Assembly (NCBI GenBank): GCA_003342895.1
Contig: PTFA01000009.1
Location: 8,204,677-8,268,676 of the forward strand
Length of the DNA: 64,000 nucleotides
DNA from: Casuarius casuarius
Taxonomy: Eukaryota > Chordata > Aves > Casuariiformes > Casuariidae
Direction: 5' to 3'
Part shown: positions 23,810 through 36,740 of the stretch, piece after piece
Layout of the letters: each line of letters begins with the position of its first letter
Position numbering within the stretch: the first letter of the stretch is position 1
Notes under the pieces: model-generated
Told to the model about the DNA's origin: nothing
The model's input: the letters and a program-made list of their open reading frames with translations, nothing else
Database searches by the model: none
Made by a program: the position numbers and the translations under genes

Positions 23810-26195
23810 TAGGGTAAGCAATCTAATGTCTAATTTTTACTGGATTTTTGTCTGGCTTTTATTTAACTTGTTAAAATTTTCTTGTAGAAGATCTCCTTTT
23901 CCCCCCTTACTTCAGAAATGCATTTACTATTTCCAATACATATAGGTACTCTTCTGTTCCAGTTTTCTTGGCATACTCATGGAAACTTTAAAATGAAAAA
24001 TAAATTAATATGATGCAGAGCAACACAATGTTTCTGACTCATTTCAACAGTCATCCCAGAAGCCCTTGTGTGTAGTCCCCAGGCTTTGGCCACACACTGC
24101 ACCAGATTAAAGGAATGTGAATTCTTATGTCTTGGAGTAGCGCTATCTTTACACAAAAAGTTTCATTTTGTTTTAAAGGCCCCTCCCCAGCATCAGCCTC
24201 CAGAGAAGATAAGTTTTATCAGCCCAGTGTCAACAAATTGATAAAGAAGGGCGCAGCGCTATTTCAACATGAGCCAGACACTGAGGCTTGCTTAGTGGTG
24301 CAGTGAGGTGCTTCAGTGACTGGTGATTGAAAACAGAAGCTTAATGGGGAGAATGTGAAATGTGTACAAAAGTTTAACTCAATTTAAGAGGAGAACTGGC
24401 ACCTGTGGTTCTGTACATCCTCCTCTGCTGAGAGTCCTTGCCTGGTGGGACTATCCCCTGTGCCTGCTCACCCCATAAGGATCACGGAGAGGAGTGACTT
24501 TAAGTGACCCCTGAAGCTAGCCTAATCTGAGCAAAGGGCCGAGCTTGTTCCAAACGCGTGATTAATAAAGGAGGTGCAAAACATAACAACATGCTAGTTG
24601 CACAAACGTCGGGAGAAGGGTGAATTCTCCCTGTGTTTGCTTGAAGACATTTACGTAGGCAGCAACAGCTAAGGGTCAGCCTGCTCAAATGAAACCTGAA
24701 AAGGAACCAGGTCACTGGTGATGTGAGGGATGAGCAGGAAGGTTGAACCTCACGTGACTTAATGAGCCTCACTGACAAAAAGCCAGAGCTGAGAGGTGAC
24801 ACTGGCTTTGCAGAAGCACCCTGGGGAGAAGTTATGGTACAATGTGACAAAATGAACCTGTGAGCCCCAAACCGCACACCAGCTATGAGGCATGCAGGCT
24901 CTGGGTAGGGCTGGCTATGATACAGCTGGTACTAATGGGCAGGCTATAGCTAGCAAAATCTTCTACTCCATTTTTCTCCCAGTGGTCTTCTTGTACAGAG
25001 TGTATAATGAATGTGAATAACCACAAGCCAAGAACTGAACAGACCTCTGTGCAGCTTGAGGGCTGTCTATGAAAATAATGGGCCAAATTTTAGTACAAAT
25101 GAATGCTTCAGTAGACCTCCTCATACTTAGCCAACAAAAAATCTTTGGCTGTTGTCTTTGGCAGGAAGGGAAGGGCAGTGCCAGCTGCCACTCCAATAAG
25201 CCTGCTACTAATGGATTTCACCATCAAACAACCCTCAGTGAAATCTATCCAGAGATTCCTGGGTAGACAACAATCATTAGACAGAAAAGGGGAATTTCTT
25301 TGCAGTAGGAGAGGAACAGAAAGCATAAAATATCTTCACAGCTGAAGGTAAATGGATACTGCTCTAGTCTGATGGTTCGTCTTTGTCTCTGAGCGCAGTG
25401 GCAGAGATGTTGTCTTGGCAACATAGACAAATGTTTGGTATTTATAAATATTTGTGAGAACTTTGGTGTCAAAGTTAAAACTGAACAAAGTAAGTTAACA
25501 GGTATGCTTGCAGGTAGATACCTTACCGTGTCTCGAAACCAATGTTATGTACTTACCAGGTTTGGAAATGGACTAAAAATATTGTTTACAAAACCAAATA
25601 TGGATCAAGGGACTAAAGCCAAGTCTAGTCCTTATTAATTACAATTTTAATACTTACCATTTGGCTTGAAATCACTTCTAAATTTTTATGCTACATTTAC
25701 AAATCTAACTGAAAGTAGTGATATCTGTTTGTACATTTGAGGAGGGAATTACTCCTCACATATCAGTGCCTAGCATAGGTAATATACAGGCATTCTTTTT
25801 AATAGCCAAGTTTATGCAGCTAATTCCTCACATTCAGCACCGACTGTACAATAATCCTTCTGACAAATGAGTAAAGAGATAGTGTTGCTGAGCATAAAAT
25901 GCATTATTGCCTTGCACAGATCTAGGACATGTAGATGAGCAAGGATTAATAGTTACAATTAGAAATGTAAAAGTAGACTGTAGATTGTGAAAATAATTAG
26001 TAGATTCTGAAAAGAATTTCCAGCCCCACAAAAATGTTTTAGTGCAGAATGCATTTCAAATGGAAACAATAAAAGAAACTCAGTCATGCTCTTCTCATAA
26101 TGATACATCTGGGATTGTTAGGCTAGGATTTGAAAGCTTGCTGGCTCCTGAACAAAGATGGCTCAGCACTCACAGATAGACCCAATGCCCCTGCT

Positions 26196-26206
26196 GGGGG
26201 GGGGGG
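26196..26206 (+). repeat. G11 homopolymer
   Basis: Eleven consecutive G. Length is likely variable and sequencing-sensitive. Confidence 0.95.
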
Positions 26207-28086
26207 CACACAGCCACTTGGCTCAGTCAGGTTTTACTTCTATTCCTACTTCTGTTCTTGTTCTCCTTAGGGCTGTGACTCTTCTTGCTCTCCTGGGCTT
26301 CTCCCCAAGCCCCTGCCTACAGACGTGACTCTGCAGTGCGTGACCACCCTGAGCCGGGACCAGGAGAAGATGAGGCTGGTCCTACTGCCTCCCTGCTGCT
26401 GCTGGATGCAGGGAAGGAGCTGCCTTGGCTCCAGCACTGGGGCTGCTCCTGGCCCTTAGGAAGACAGCGGCTGGGCAAAGCTCCTGTGCTTTGCTGTATT
26501 TGTTTCCAGCACCCTAATCTGGTCCTGTTTTTAAGTGCCATTAATACATGAAAACATGGCCACTCCGCAGGAAATTTAAAGAAATCTGAGAACTGATTTT
26601 AAAATTACATTTAAACATATAAACAGTGTTGTACTCTCTCTGTTTGACTTCTGGGTTTAGAGGAATGCGTTTTTTCTTCTTAATAAGATGAACCCTAAGA
26701 CACACCCTTTTTCAGGAGCTCTGGGTTTCCAAAGACACCCTAGAGATTCAGACACTTGCAGTCAGGTGGAGAAGTTGGCCAAATGAGCAACACAGAAGCA
26801 AACAAACTAAACAGCCATGCTGAAGCAGCCTAGCAAGAACTGGTGGTGGTGGAGAGGCTGAGCTGAAGGATACCAGGGTCACACTCATCCGTGCTGTGGC
26901 GCGGCCGTAGCAGGCCTTGATCTGCTGTCCTTTACGGATCGACCACGCTGCAGCTGTTTTCTGGCTGGGCTGTCTTCGGGATTTAAATAACTAAAATGTA
27001 GTTAAAAGGAATATGAATCATACTCACGGGACAATAGAAAACTAGTCTAATTTGCCTTTCTTTTCTCTGTTTGAAGGTAATAGGTGAATGTAGTTTATAA
27101 TCCTTTAAGAAGCTGCAGTCCACAATTTATCTTCCCAGAAAATTGTTCTCTTAAGGCTATCTTCTCACAGTTTCCAGGAGACTGAAATAGCAAAGGTACT
27201 TGGAGAAACTCAGTTAAGAAAGTCCAGAGTGGGTTTTAGATGATCATCTAATGGTAAAATGACGACTCAGTGCCAGTAATTTCATTCAGGAAAACCGTGT
27301 TTCTGGCCAGGAGAGGGACAAAATCCTTCCAGTCGCGGACTGAGGGGAGTTGGCTTTGCAAAGTTTGCGAGTCTGTAAGTTAGTGTATAATGATCAAGAA
27401 TAACGAAAAGATAACAATACCAGCTAGCCAATCAATAAGAACACACTCCTTGTAAGAACACAGTCTTTATTTATAGATCAGCTAGCCCGTGTAGGGGGGC
27501 AGGGGGTTAACAGTTTTTTGTCTGTTTGAGGAGAAAGATTAATTGATGATGTGAAATTACCTGGAATATTTGATCACAGAGACGAAAAGATTTTTTTGTG
27601 TAAATATGGCTTTAAAGATCATATTATTCCAATATAATTCCCATTGTTGCTGTCAGTGTGGAGTATCTAACTGCCTAACATATCTAACACAGATGTGCCA
27701 AAGGGCTACAATTAAATCACTCTGCACTCATCTTCTGGTACCAATCAACTTTTTCTTCTCTTAATGAACAGACACACGCTGTTTTATATGGAGTCTGATT
27801 GACCGGCTGATATGAAAACATAACGTGGCAGGAGCTGGTGACAAGTGTTCGTTATTCTCCCTGCTTGGAAGTGCAGCAGAAGCGAGTGACTGTTTCTGAT
27901 CGTGCCAGCCTCTCTCGTGCTCACCGATGAGAGCTACAGCATTCGTATGGAGGTTGTGTGAGACAGGGCGCTAACTCATTTGTCAGGCATTCACACAAGT
28001 CACAGTCTTCCACATATGGTTTATTTTAAAGGCTGAACATTGTTTCGGATTCATATTTTTCTACTACCTGGTCCACTGAAATCCAG

Positions 28087-28181
28087 CAAAGATGTCAAGA
28101 TGACTTCTAAGGAGCACTCATCCAATATAGCCCAGAAAACCACGTCAGAGAGAGGCAAAACAAACTTCTCAGCACCTTTAG
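28087..28181 (+). other. Exon-shaped interval with in-frame ATG (weak)
   Basis: The interval ends at a good donor (TTAG then GTAAGAG) and can be read from an ATG at 28100-28102 through 27 sense codons (starting MTSKEHSSNIAQ) plus one base, giving a phase-1 end. A short upstream ATG at 28092 runs into a stop after three codons. The ATG context is ordinary. The peptide is polar and unrecognised. It could be a first coding exon, an untranslated exon or chance. Confidence 0.13.
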
Positions 28182-29809
28182 GTAAGAGTCAAAAATAAAC
28201 CCCAAATGACAGGAGTTGCTGTTTCCCTGTCTGTCAGACTTGGTATTTGGTTCAGGAGACCCATGTTCATGCTGAAGTAGGCTTGATGATCTCAGTGCTA
28301 GACATACACTAAAACTTTCCGGAGCTCAAATGTGTTACATCAGAAATGAAGCTTGGTGAGGGGCCCAGGTGAGTAAGCAACCCTTCGTCTGATGAAAAAC
28401 ACCTCCTCAATACCTATGTGCTCTATAGAGATGTTGTTGTCCATGCTGTTGTCCCAGGGGTCTGCAATATCTGTGGTCTTTGGGGCCTGGGCATGCTCAT
28501 CCAGTCCTGCGTTACTCTTAAATAACGATTCACATGGGTAAAATTCTGAGTTTGACTGGGAAAGAGGGCATCTATAACCAACCGAGGCAGTGTATCGTCA
28601 TCAGAATGCAACTTAGAAAGTATAGAAACAAGAGGAAAACACATTACTGCTGAAGGAAACAAAGACCGTTGACCTGAGAACGCAATATTTATCTTGGCAT
28701 GAAGGGTGGAGTCAGTTAAGTTACGGTCCCCAAACCCAATATGGTATCAAAACCAAATTCATTCTTTGGAAATACCTAGAAGTGGTAGCTACTTTTAAAG
28801 TGAACATCTTAAAGAGCAGATCCAGTGAAAAACGAAGGGATTGTACTCAGACCTGAACACGAAGGTTGTACTGAACAGCTACCTTTATGGAGCGGGAGGG
28901 GTGATGCTTTGCTCAGACTCTGGGTGTCTAGGAGCAGGGGAACAGCAGGAGAAAGCCCCTTCGCAGTCAGACAGGGGCTTTCTGCTGCCAGGGCCCCCCG
29001 GAGCAAGTGAGAGGAAGCTGAACCCAACCCAGCAGCGCCACGGCAGCAGGCAACCCTGCCACCCTGCCGCGCCATCAAGGAGCACGAGACACAACGTGGC
29101 GACTGAATGCAGCTCTGCTTGAGGACAGACCTTGCGCTTGCAACTACTCCGCTTTCTCTTCCTAAACAATAATAATAAACTTTCCTCTGAGCAAAACACT
29201 CAGAACAAGTGCTGGAATCAAATTATAAACCTGTGCCTTTCGTAAAAGAACTTAAAAAAAGGTCCCACTTGTGATTTACAATAGTTATTTGACAACCAGT
29301 GGTTCCCATAAAGGCTTTTTTAATACTATGTTACAATGACAGGATTACATTAAATTCCTCAGTAGATAATCATAGTTTTAAACTAGTTAAGAATATTGCT
29401 GTGCTCTTTAGAAGGCTTTGCAAGTTTAACTGCAATTTTTCTTTGTTGATATTTTTTAATCTATTTTTGTTTGTTGGTGGGGACTGCCAAAGTTTGTGTA
29501 GATATTTAAGCCCAAGACAGCTTCTTAGCTTAGCCATCTGTGAAAACAAAAGCCTGGTAAAAATATAGCTTTGAATAAATGAAGCACTGAGGGAATTTCA
29601 TACTCTATATAAATAATTGCAGCTATAGCTTGTTGCTATGCAGCTAACAAAAACAGTTCTCCTATCCTGGATGAAGACTCATTTCTTTAAAAGGTTTCAC
29701 TTATAAACATGAAGACGATGGAAGATGAATATTTTTCCATCTTCCGTTTCCAGTGTATGCACGAGAGCAAGGCCTGGCTGCCTGGTGGGCAAGAAACGAG
29801 CACAAAGGC

Positions 29810-30130
29810 TTTGGAGAGAGGCGACGCCAGCTCCCGGCAGCAGCCGCTCACCAGCACCAGCGCGCGGCGGCCGCCGGCCTCGCGCCGCGGCAGGCAGGGA
29901 CGCACGCGGCTCAGGCTCGCGACGGCAGCCGTGTGCGGTCGGGCGCTCCACGCGGTCGGGCGCTACGTGCCGGCGCCCCGGGCCCGGGCCCCGCACCCGA
30001 AACCCTGGCTCCTGCGGTTTGCAGGTGGGCAGAGGGGTCAGCTCAGAGGAAGCGGCGCTCGCTTCCTGGGTACGGTGCAGGCAAAAGTCACTCTAAAGCG
30101 CACGCGTGGCAAAACCCTGAGGGAGGGCAC
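29810..30130. promoter_or_regulatory. CpG island
   Basis: This is the densest CpG hill in the window. It contains runs such as gcgcgcggcggccgccggcc and ccccgggcccgggcccc, with dozens of CpGs in about 300 bp, against CpG-poor flanks. All three plus-strand frames have long open stretches (123-172 codons), which the high GC explains without any gene. A TATATAAATAC motif lies about 140 bp downstream at 30266-30276. It may be a promoter for an unannotated transcript or a distal unmethylated element. Confidence 0.6.
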
Positions 30131-30265
30131 AACGCGAGGGGAAAGCAAAGGCAACACTGGCAGCAACTCCCTTTCTTCTGTTTCAACTCTTGGAAAGTGG
30201 CACATGCTTTTGCAGGGCAGTACTTGAAGGGAGAGTTGATTTAAGAATTACCCCTTGTAACGATG

Positions 30266-30276
30266 TATATAAATAC
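30266..30276 (+). promoter_or_regulatory. TATA-like motif downstream of CpG island
   Basis: TATATAAATAC is a good TATA-box match about 140 bp past the CpG island at 29810-30130. No downstream coding frame is recognised. AT-rich DNA produces such motifs often. Confidence 0.18.
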
Positions 30277-31049
30277 GGTCCTGAGCCTTAAGCTGCAGCT
30301 CCAAGCTAAGCAAAGCCTGGACTGCCCGGAGCGCCGGTTGTGCTGGACACGGCACCCCAAGCTAACAGACGCGACTCCTTTGCAGTAGAAGCTGCCTTGC
30401 GAAGGCTGCCCTGCAGGCACCAAGCCTCCTGCGCTGCAGGAGCGCTGCTGGGGATGAGGCTCACCTGCCCCTTCGCTGGAGCACCGCTCTCGTTGCCTCC
30501 ACGGCAGAGGACGGGCTGCAACAGCCCAGAGCGCGCGCAGGGTGTTCGGAGATCAGTGCCGAGCAGCACAAGGTCCCTAGAGGGTTATCCGAGGCCATTA
30601 CACACAGCCCCAAAACAGGAGACGGGCAGGAGTAATACAGAGCGACTCTATCCTCACCTGCCATTTTCATTTCAAGCCCGTGAACGAAGCCTATGAGAAC
30701 CGGAGCAGCTGTGCAATAAATTCATAAAACCAGCGACTGTTATGCTTCCCTCTATTTTCTGTTTCTTATCCAAGGGGCTTTTTCAGCCCTTTGATTTCTC
30801 CATTACAAGTCCAGAAGGGCCTGTTCAGCTCACTGCTTTAGACCTGCTCCTGTGAACACAGTTCACAGGATTTCACTCGGATCCATCACTCCTGAGGAGG
30901 ACAGAGCTCCCCACCTGCATGTTTAGAGTGCATATATTTGTGTATGCATTTATGCATATGTATGTAGGGAAAATGGCAGAACCAAAACATTTCTTCATCC
31001 CCCAAGAAAAGCACATTTTTTTGCCTCCTGTTTGTCATGTTTCCCTGGG

Positions 31050-31063
31050 AAAAAAAAAAAAAA
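31050..31063 (+). repeat. A14 homopolymer
   Basis: Simple A run just upstream of an enhancer-like block. Confidence 0.95.
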
Positions 31064-31079
31064 GCACTTTCTTGGCTGA

Positions 31080-31470
31080 AAGCTGTCATCTTCAATGAAA
31101 AGCTGATTATACAGTGGAAGTAAATAATAAAAGCATGACTCTGTCTAGTTGCCTGGGCTAAATTCATGAAAAATTTCAGTTTGTGCTCAATAATTTCTTC
31201 ATGAAAAGCAATTTTTTCTTAAGGAAACAACAACAATTTGCCTTGGACCAAATTAGTGAAGATATAATGCATCTTCACCACTGAAGATGTCAAATTTGCA
31301 TGCAAATAATTGCGGCATGAGAATTGGTGGTGTCACGCAGCTTTAATGATGGTTTGCAGTAAAAATACCAAGAGAACAAGCACCTGCTATATAGCTTCTG
31401 TGGGTTACTAGCTTATTATTATTGGTTTTGACCTTCTAATTGCCTCTTTATTTTCTGCTCCTGGCTGCAT
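31080..31470. promoter_or_regulatory. Enhancer-like block with octamer palindrome
   Basis: The block has the texture of deeply conserved vertebrate enhancers, with dense ATTA, TAAT and ATTTGCAT motifs and no simple repeats. It contains a perfect 14-bp palindrome ATTTGCATGCAAAT (31294-31307), two overlapping POU octamers. It also contains an 8-bp inverted repeat GTGAAGAT...ATCTTCAC at 31256-31263 and 31271-31278. Conservation itself cannot be seen from one sequence. Confidence 0.3.
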
Positions 31471-31729
31471 GGTAAATAACATGAGTGCTCTTTCACCTCC
31501 CACGTATCCCCCATGCATTCCTGTCTTCCTTCTCTCTCAAGGAAAAATAAATAAACTACCAGCTTAATGACTAACTAGCTTGTATTCTCAGAAGAGTTTC
31601 CTGAGCTTTTGTAAAAACACTGAGCTTTGAACATTTTTCAAACAGAAATCAGTATTTTTGTCTCCCTTGCTCTTAACTTTCTGTACATGCCAGTGAGGAG
31701 CATTTTAATTAGAGCGCTGTCTGCGTGAC

Positions 31730-32080
31730 ACTGCAGCCCGCCTGCCTCCTTCCCGCTGGTAGCGGGGAAAACGCCACAGTGGCTTCTCACATGTAACCGG
31801 AACAGCAGAGCGCTTATGAAATGCGAGGGATATTTAAGACTGGGAGTCTGACCTTGGCCCTGTAGCCCCACCACGGACACCCCCAGAGCGGCTCTGGGCT
31901 GGGGGACCACGCGGCCAGACCTACGCGCTACGGGACATTTCCGCACTGTGGGGCCGGCTTCCTTTCCCCAGGTCCTGCGTGCCAGGAGTGCGGGGGGCAG
32001 TGGCGGGGGGCAGCGGGGCTGCCCGTGGTGGAGGCCCACTGCCGCCCTCCGCACAGTGCCCCCCGCCACCCTGAAAGCCT
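31730..32080. promoter_or_regulatory. GC-rich hill carrying the longest chance open frame
   Basis: GC rises to about 65 percent, with moderate CpG. The minus strand is open for 218 codons (31638-32294). The predicted peptide is proline- and arginine-rich, changes character along its length and has no known domain. I treat it as compositional and not as a gene. Confidence 0.32.
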
Positions 32081-32491
32081 CTCTCACCCGTTTGCTGAAG
32101 GGAGGAGGCTGAGAAGGTGGGAATGTGATCAGTACTTCCAAAGATATACAGTCATGTTTGTGATGGAGAGAACTAAGCCAAGGGCGAAGGGGGAGGCCGA
32201 GGCAGAGACCCAGCTCCTGGGGTAGTATTTGGCTTGGAAGTACTCTAGTGCATTGCGTTGTTATGGGATACCTGTAATTAATATCAATAGCCATGAGATG
32301 TCACTGTTGTCCTACACAAAAGCAGATAAAAGCTAATTTGTCAGACAGACCAGAAAGGCTGATGCGGCCGTTTTGTGTCTTGCTTCATTTTTCCCCTAAA
32401 CCATCGTGATTTAATATTGGCTGCTTCTCTGGCGAGCCTGAAATCACCTCCTTGTTCAACTCCAACAATTTTCCTACTGCTTAAGTTTGGA

Positions 32492-32552
32492 GATTATAAA
32501 TACCTCTTTATATAGTTATAATTACAAAGTTATCTTGATTATAAATACCTCT
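32492..32552 (+). repeat. 16-bp direct repeat, 45-bp period
   Basis: GATTATAAATACCTCT occurs identically at 32492-32507 and 32537-32552. The shared core ATAAATA resembles TATA/MEF2-type A/T-rich sites. It could be a short tandem duplication with a diverged middle or paired binding sites. Confidence 0.85.
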
Positions 32553-35500
32553 GTGCTGGCCAGCCTGGAGCTCTTCTGGGCAGCTCTCCACAATGCCGGC
32601 CGCTACTGCCTCTTGGTCTGTGAAGAGATTATACAGAAACGTAAGATTTGCACCAGTCCTAAGGCTAATAAATTGCAACTACTTCATCTCAGCATCATTT
32701 TCTGAAGAGACTATCCAACTTCAGTCTTTTTTTCTGAGAGGCTCAAGTAAAAATGATATAATCAGTCCCATTTAGATTTATAGTCTGACCTTATGCTTAG
32801 AAACCAGTAACAAGGGATTTGAAACCATAGTCTAAAATTACAGCACCTCCTCTGCTGTAGCTGGTATAATACACTTTCATTCTTGGCTCAAACCTCCTAA
32901 TTCTGAAAGTAGATTTTGTAGGAAGAGCAGCATCTTTGGTATTGTTTTTTGATCTAGCTACAGCTAGGCTTGATGCTGTGCAGCTCTTCCGTGTTCAAAA
33001 CCTCAGCAACACAGGCTAGACAGAGAAGGCTTAATTGCCTGGTCAGTTAAATAACGCAGCTTTTCTATCACTAAACAGAATTAAAAGTTCCGTCCGAAGT
33101 AAGTCAGGGACCGAGGTCTTTCTTTGGCACCTAGAAACTTCCTTTCTCATCAAACTTTCAAGACAGTGGTATACTTCTCACCCTAGAGTAGATACCAAGT
33201 AAGTGAGGTTTCTCTCTGCAGCAGATCCCTCACAGACTCACACCATTGTCTTCCATCATACAAGGACTGCAGAGATACAGACGAAGAAAGCAAGTCTAGA
33301 AAGCATCGGCTTTTTGAGGCACATAAACATCCCTTGTATTAATAGCTGTTTATTAAACCAGGTTATAAAACACATTTTCAAAGTTCAGATGAATGACCAT
33401 CTTAGACATTAACATCCCTGGAACATACTTAGATCAAAGTTTTATGATCTCTATTTGTTATGGCAGATACTGCTACCTAAAAATGTCCACTTTTAAAATC
33501 TTATTACTGTCAAATTCTTTATTTAGACCAGTGATTTGACATTCTTGCATGAGCGAACATTAAAGATTTTGCCTTTTTAATCTCCTAATCCTGGCGCATA
33601 AATCATTTATAACAGAATCTATTCTATGTGTCTTTTTGCTGTTATTGGATTCTTATCTTTCGTTCCAGTCTAGGTTTTTGATTTAATATTTCAAAAACTT
33701 CAGTTCAGCTTTGCTTTCCTTCCTAAGATACTAAAGAAATAGAAGCTTATACAGCACTGAAAGAAAAGCACAATATATACCTTTTGTAGAAAGTTAAAAA
33801 GTTTTCGTTTAAAAGGAGGAACGATTATGCAATCCTCTCACATGATACCTCTTTATGATTGTAGTGCAAATGCAGAGAATTACTTTTAATTCTGTGTAAG
33901 TATCTTTGTGTGCTTTCCCTTAGCCTTCCTCATTTAAAAAGTAAGGTCGAACCCTAAAGCGCTGGTTCTGCCAGAGGGCTCCCCCGCAAAGCCTTGCTTC
34001 TCCAGCGTGCAGACAGAAGATCTGTCCATGGGGCAGAGTCTAAAGGGGCATGGATGCTTTCCTGTAAACGTCTTTCCTGTCCTAGCTTGCCATCTTCTTC
34101 TACCACTTACGCTATAGCTGGGTGAAAAAGAAAAATCAGAGCCCATTCCACAAGGAGAAAAACAGCAAAACAAACACAGTGTTTCCTTGGTAGCAGAACC
34201 AAATAGGCCTGGTTTGTGTCTCAGGAACGGCCTCTGTTACGGGTTTTCTTACGACAAACAAGGGCTGACAGCTGAAAGGTTCAGAAGTTATTACAGGAAG
34301 GCTCAGAGGACTAGCCTGATCACGCAGGCTTTGTACTGCTAGAGCCCAGCCTATACCCTCGGTAACGGCAGGACAGACTAATAGGCTAACACATTAGCCT
34401 GCAAAAGGCAGGTCAGATCCTTCATGTGGGTACATGCAAGATGCCTACAGGGATGGACGAACTTGCAACAACAGCAAGATCACACTCCAAATTAAAAATT
34501 CATCTTGTACAGAATTAGACACTTGAGTTGCTACTGGCCATAGTAAGAGAGGTGATTAAAAATGCATATTTTTTGAATGAAGATGAAAGGTATAGAATAG
34601 AAAGATTTTATCCCTATTTAAATAAAATCAATTGACTTTAAATAAAAAGATGTATTATTCATGCCTGAAGTATATCTGCAATTACAAGAATTTGAAAAAC
34701 AAGTATTCTTCCAGCCCTGTCCCAGAGAGGCTGTTTAAAAATGCATGTTTATACACATCATTCACCCTGGACATCTGTTAGATGAATTGGGCACATCATG
34801 CTCAAGGACCCTAATAGCAGATGGAAAGAAGAGTGGGCAACCCTGCATTTCGGTTTCTATTTGCCCGTCCGTGGATGTACGAAGCATAAAACAGACAAAA
34901 ACAGTAACCAAAGTAATGTTCACTGTCAGTGCCATGATTAGCCTCAGACTTAGCTACTGATTTAACTGAGAGTGATTTTCATTCTGACTACAGGAATGAG
35001 TGACTAAGTGGTCATTTTTGTAGTGATAACCGAGGCTACCAACTGGTAGCTGCAGCCCTGACCATGGGCCTGCCGGTGCCGGGCAAGGAGAGGGAAGGAA
35101 ATCAGAGTATTGCCCTGCAACGCCAGCCACCGCGCTGGCACTCATCCACGGGAACGCTCTCTCATATGTTTACCCAAGATGGCTTGGAAGAAGTTTATGA
35201 AATCACCGGGGATCTGACAAACCGTCACCTGAGCTTTTCAGGTTACCCTACTTATTTTCAGATTTGGGATTCAGCCAAATGAAAAACAAATCTGGAGCAC
35301 AGCTGGGCGACTCTTGTCTCGCCAGCTTCAGTCTCCAGGTCCTCTGTAAGCATGGCGGGGGGACAGCTGTGTCCTGGGGCTTGGGTTTCCCAAGACGGGA
35401 CGTGCCCTGAGACCCAACTATGATCCCATCCGAGAAATGGCGTTCTACCAGCTTCGTAGCGATCCAGGCCCAGGGTGATAAAATTCCGACAGATCTCATA

Positions 35501-36132
35501 GTGCTGTGCTGCTTTAATTAATCCCTGGTTCAGCTGCCAATTATTGCAGATGCCCTTCTGCAGACAAAAGTGGATTTTTTTTCCTCCATTTATTTTTCTG
35601 CAAGTTCCCTGACCTGGAAACCTGACATTTTCTGGTTCACACTTATGCACATTTCAGCTCTTCTCCTTGAATCATGCTCAGACTCTGTGCTGACAGCAAA
35701 ATGGCACAAACGAGAGGACCTGCACCTACCCAGAGGAAACACAAACAGTGCAACCTTGCGAGGATGCTCAGGCTCAGTTATTCCTCCTTTATCACTCAAA
35801 TTCATTTTTTCAAGCATCCATTTTAAGTGATGGTCTTTCTACACAACATTTTCTATAGGCTACTCAGCTGCACAACTGGTCTCTCAATATAGGGAGTTAA
35901 ACGATTCCCCCTGCTTTAACATCCTCTAAAAGAGATGCAGAATCTAGCACTGGCTTTCCTTGCTTCTTGAAAAAGTGGCAATAACAGGAAGAAATGCTCT
36001 TAACAACTGACAATCCTGCCTCTGCGCAGAGCATTGCAGAGGCTGCTAAAAAATACCAGATTTGTGTGCAAATAATACCCACGTAATGCTGCCACGGTCA
36101 ACAAGACCCGTGTGCTGGTCTGGCAAGTGAAT

Positions 36133-36150
36133 GTTAGTTACGTAATTAAC
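36133..36150. promoter_or_regulatory. Near-palindrome with TTACGTAA core
   Basis: GTTAGTTACGTAATTAAC is palindromic except for one base pair. Its centre TTACGTAA is the ideal site for PAR-bZIP and NFIL3 factors. Surrounding sequence (36115-36180) is enhancer-like. Binding is inferred. Confidence 0.3.
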
Positions 36151-36559
36151 AGCCATCAGCAGTCAACTTTAAATCCAGGACACATTTTTTTCCCCCCTCC
36201 AAAATGTTAAAGGAAGAACATATTAAACTTGTTCTGCCTTAAGCTATTTTTCTTCACTTGTTTATTTTCCTCATCTCTTCCAGCTCAAGATGCTCACATC
36301 TATTGCTATGAGCATAAAACTCAGGCTTCACTGAGGAGCTGATGTTTTTCTCAAACTTTTTTGCGGTTTGCTGGGATTTTGTTCCATTGGCGGTATATAG
36401 ATGTCAATGCTCGTGAAAGGAAGTGCTCGGCTGTTCAAGCTGGGTTGTCGCGATCCAACGCTCCTGTTTCATCATGCATATGTGTTTCTTGTTCCAGTCT
36501 CACGCCCAAACCCAGTATTTTATGTTCTAGCTGGTGGTAGCTGTCTGCAGTGGGTGCCA

Positions 36560-36740
36560 GCACAGATGGAGAGGGACTGCTCTGGTGGCACCGCTATCCG
36601 CCACAGCAGTGCGGCCCAACGGCGGCTGCGGGCCTGCGGCGCCGGCGGAGGGTCTGGGGGCTACGTGGGGCCCGACCGCGCTCACGCCTGGCTCTGAACG
36701 ACGTCCGCCCTCTCCCCCGAGCTGCACCGGAAACAGCCGA
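36560..36740. promoter_or_regulatory. Short CpG hill
   Basis: About 180 bp of high GC and CpG content (ggcggctgcgggcctgcggc) stands in AT-rich DNA. It is open on both strands, with no recognisable peptide. Shorter than a typical promoter island. Confidence 0.42.

Larger units (their letters stand above)
20750..29800. other. Non-coding stretch, 20.7-29.8 kb
   Basis: Besides the MIR-like piece, G tracts and the exon-shaped interval listed, nothing recognisable. 27770-27960 has enhancer-like texture. GATAA-GTT-TTATC at about 24206-24218 is a small inverted pair of GATA-like sites. Confidence 0.55.

Noticed and set aside
28260..28300. GGCTTGATGATCTCAGTG resembling a short CR1 LINE phrase
   Set aside because: Under 20 bp of similarity, with no further CR1 words or 8-bp tail repeats nearby.
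31638..32294. 218-codon open frame on the minus strand, longest in the window
   Set aside because: It spans a GC-rich hill, its translation has no domain, shows shifting composition and no splice-supported borders. In 64 kb with such hills one frame of this size is expected.
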